6,304 bases of DNA, taken from contig CAMCYT010000152.1 in NCBI GenBank assembly GCA_945885485.1, positions 1 to 6,304 on the forward strand. Direction: 5' to 3'. This stretch comes from Prosthecobacter debontii. GTDB lineage: Bacteria; Verrucomicrobiota; Verrucomicrobiia; Verrucomicrobiales; Akkermansiaceae. The position numbers were made by a program, and so were the translations under genes. Position 1 is the stretch's first letter. Each line of letters starts with the position of its first letter. Positions 5,112 to 6,304 of this stretch are shown piece by piece. Under the pieces are notes generated by a model. It made no database searches. It saw nothing but the letters and a program-made list of their open reading frames with translations, and was not told where the DNA came from.

Positions 5112-6304
5112 TTAGATGTCTAGTTCTTTGATTTTCCGTTGAAGGGTGCGACGACTGATTCCGAGGAGTTCGGCCGCTCGGGAGCGGTTGTCTTGGGTCT
5201 GAGCTAGAGCTCCTCTGATCGCCGCAGTTTCGAGGAGATGCAAGTTGAAATAGGTAGGGGCAGCAAGGTTGTTTTGGATAATTGGGTTGTTTTCTTGGAG
5301 TAGCGGCGGGCTCTGGTTTAGGAAAGCGGGGAGGTGCCTGATGTCGATTTTGGCATCGTTCGACATCACAACCCCATGCTCGATCGCGGTGCGGAGCTCG
5401 CGGACATTTCCTGGCCACGGATAGGAAATGAGCAGATGCAAAGCTTGATCCGTTAGCGTTTTGAACGGTCGTTGGCTTTCTTCAGCGAACTCTTTAAGGA
5501 AAGTATTGGTCAATAAAACGATGTCCTCGGGCCGCTCACGCAGGGTTGGCATCTGAATGGAAACCACGTTCAAGCGGAAATACAGATCTTCGCGGAATTT
5601 CCCGGCATCGACCATTTGGCGGAGGTTTTTATTGGTCGCGGTGATCACGCGGACATCGACTTTGATCGGGGAGTTGGATCCGACGCGTTCGATTGTGCGT
5701 TCTGAAAGGGCACGTAGGAGTTTGACCTGAGTGGCGGGATCGATCTCGCCGATTTCATCGAGAAATAATGTTCCGCCATCGGCTTGTTCGAGGCGACCGA
5801 TTCGTTTTTGCGAGGCTCCGGTGAACGCTCCTTTTTCGTGACCGAAAAGTTCGGACTCGAGAAGCTGCGGAGAAAGAGCGGCGCAGTTGACCACGACGAT
5901 TTTTGAGGCGGGTCGGCCGGAGAGGTAGTGGATCGTGTGGGCGACGATTTCTTTTCCGGTTCCAGATTCACCTTCGATGAGAACCGTGGCACGGGTCGGC
6001 GCGACTTGTTCGATGAGATCGATGACGCGTTTGATTTCCGGAGACTTCCCGATGATGCGCGAAAGGCTGCTGCCTTTTTTGACCTGTTGGGTGAGTTGGA
6101 CGTTTTCGGTTTCTAAGTTGCGGGTGCGGAGGGCGCGTTTGAGCAACATTTCGACCTCATCTAAAATCAGAGGCTTGGTGACAAAATGAAACGCTCCGCG
6201 TCGCATCGCTTCGACCGCGGTATCGACTGACCCGTAGGCGGTCATCATCAGAATGGTCGGCGGAGAGGAAAGTTTGGATGCGGCTTCGATCAGATCCATC
6301 CCCG
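5112..6304 (-). CDS. Sigma-54-dependent NtrC-family response regulator (5' end cut by the window edge)
   Basis: Enhancer-binding activator that remodels sigma-54 RNA polymerase after phosphorylation. The start and the phospho-acceptor Asp of the receiver domain lie beyond the right edge; the visible frame opens at GMDLIE, the end of the P-G-M-D-G-x-E segment. Numbering from that Met (6299): receiver remainder 1-60 with switch Thr20 (MMTA) and Lys42 (TKP); AAA+ domain about 82-325 with Walker A GESGTGKE (110-117), the sigma-54 contact loop GAFTGA (157-162), Walker B GGTLFLDE (175-182), arginine-finger region FREDLYFRLNV (235-245) and WPGNVREL (295-302); an Asn/Gln/Pro-rich linker; and a Fis-type helix-turn-helix 357-395 (RAAELLGISRRTLQRKI). 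All ATPase and sigma-54 motifs are intact. A partner histidine kinase may lie to the right. Its targets are unknown; the downstream membrane glycosyltransferase is one possibility. Confidence 0.96.
   Translation of the reverse strand, partial: GMDLIEAASKLSSPPTILMMTAYGSVDTAVEAMRRGAFHFVTKPLILDEVEMLLKRALRTRNLETENVQLTQQVKKGSSLSRIIGKSPEIKRVIDLIEQVAPTRATVLIEGESGTGKEIVAHTIHYLSGRPASKIVVVNCAALSPQLLESELFGHEKGAFTGASQKRIGRLEQADGGTLFLDEIGEIDPATQVKLLRALSERTIERVGSNSPIKVDVRVITATNKNLRQMVDAGKFREDLYFRLNVVSIQMPTLRERPEDIVLLTNTFLKEFAEESQRPFKTLTDQALHLLISYPWPGNVRELRTAIEHGVVMSNDAKIDIRHLPAFLNQSPPLLQENNPIIQNNLAAPTYFNLHLLETAAIRGALAQTQDNRSRAAELLGISRRTLQRKIKELDI

Noticed and set aside
5645..5992. Second minus-strand frame inside the response regulator
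   Set aside because: Ser/Pro/Arg-rich shadow of the AAA+ coding frame, which is unambiguous through Walker A, GAFTGA and Walker B.

Overview
The window is densely coding and every gene I can support lies on the minus strand, so transcription runs from the right edge to the left. In that order the genes are: the C-terminal part of a sigma-54-dependent, NtrC-type response regulator; a 600-residue multi-spanning GT-C-fold glycosyltransferase-like membrane protein; xseB (exonuclease VII small subunit); dxs (1-deoxy-D-xylulose-5-phosphate synthase), which overlaps the end of xseB; a toxin-antitoxin pair of BrnT/BrnA type; and a VanZ-like membrane protein that runs off the left edge. Gaps between genes are only 4 to 47 bases, so most or all of the cluster could be one transcript. 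No stretch longer than 50 bases lacks a gene. I see no rRNA, tRNA, CRISPR array, insertion sequence or convincing terminator.

The organism is a Gram-negative-type bacterium using the non-mevalonate isoprenoid pathway. Several DXS signature variants (GAGHAGT for the usual G-x-GHSST, GDAAFTCG for GDGAxTxG, DNEWSI for DNEMSI), the absence of recognisable Shine-Dalgarno sequences and the xseB-dxs order fit Verrucomicrobiota as I remember members of that phylum. This is a recollection-based inference, not a search result. The plus strand is G-rich over the non-coding strand of nearly every gene, suggesting that the cluster lies on the lagging strand of replication.

Functionally this is mostly a core-metabolism cluster. 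DXS makes the first dedicated intermediate of isoprenoid synthesis, XseB is part of a single-strand exonuclease, and the GT-C protein probably moves a sugar from a polyprenyl-phosphate donor outside the inner membrane. The accessory element is the toxin-antitoxin pair between dxs and the VanZ-like gene. Its toxin is a clear BrnT relative at the C-terminus but lacks the usual N-terminal KHG segment. Other points worth checking are an acidic XseB tail ending in DIRLF, a weak inverted repeat just upstream of the toxin gene, and altered cofactor-loop residues in DXS. I do not see a clearly new multi-gene system; the divergent BrnT-like pair is the nearest candidate.
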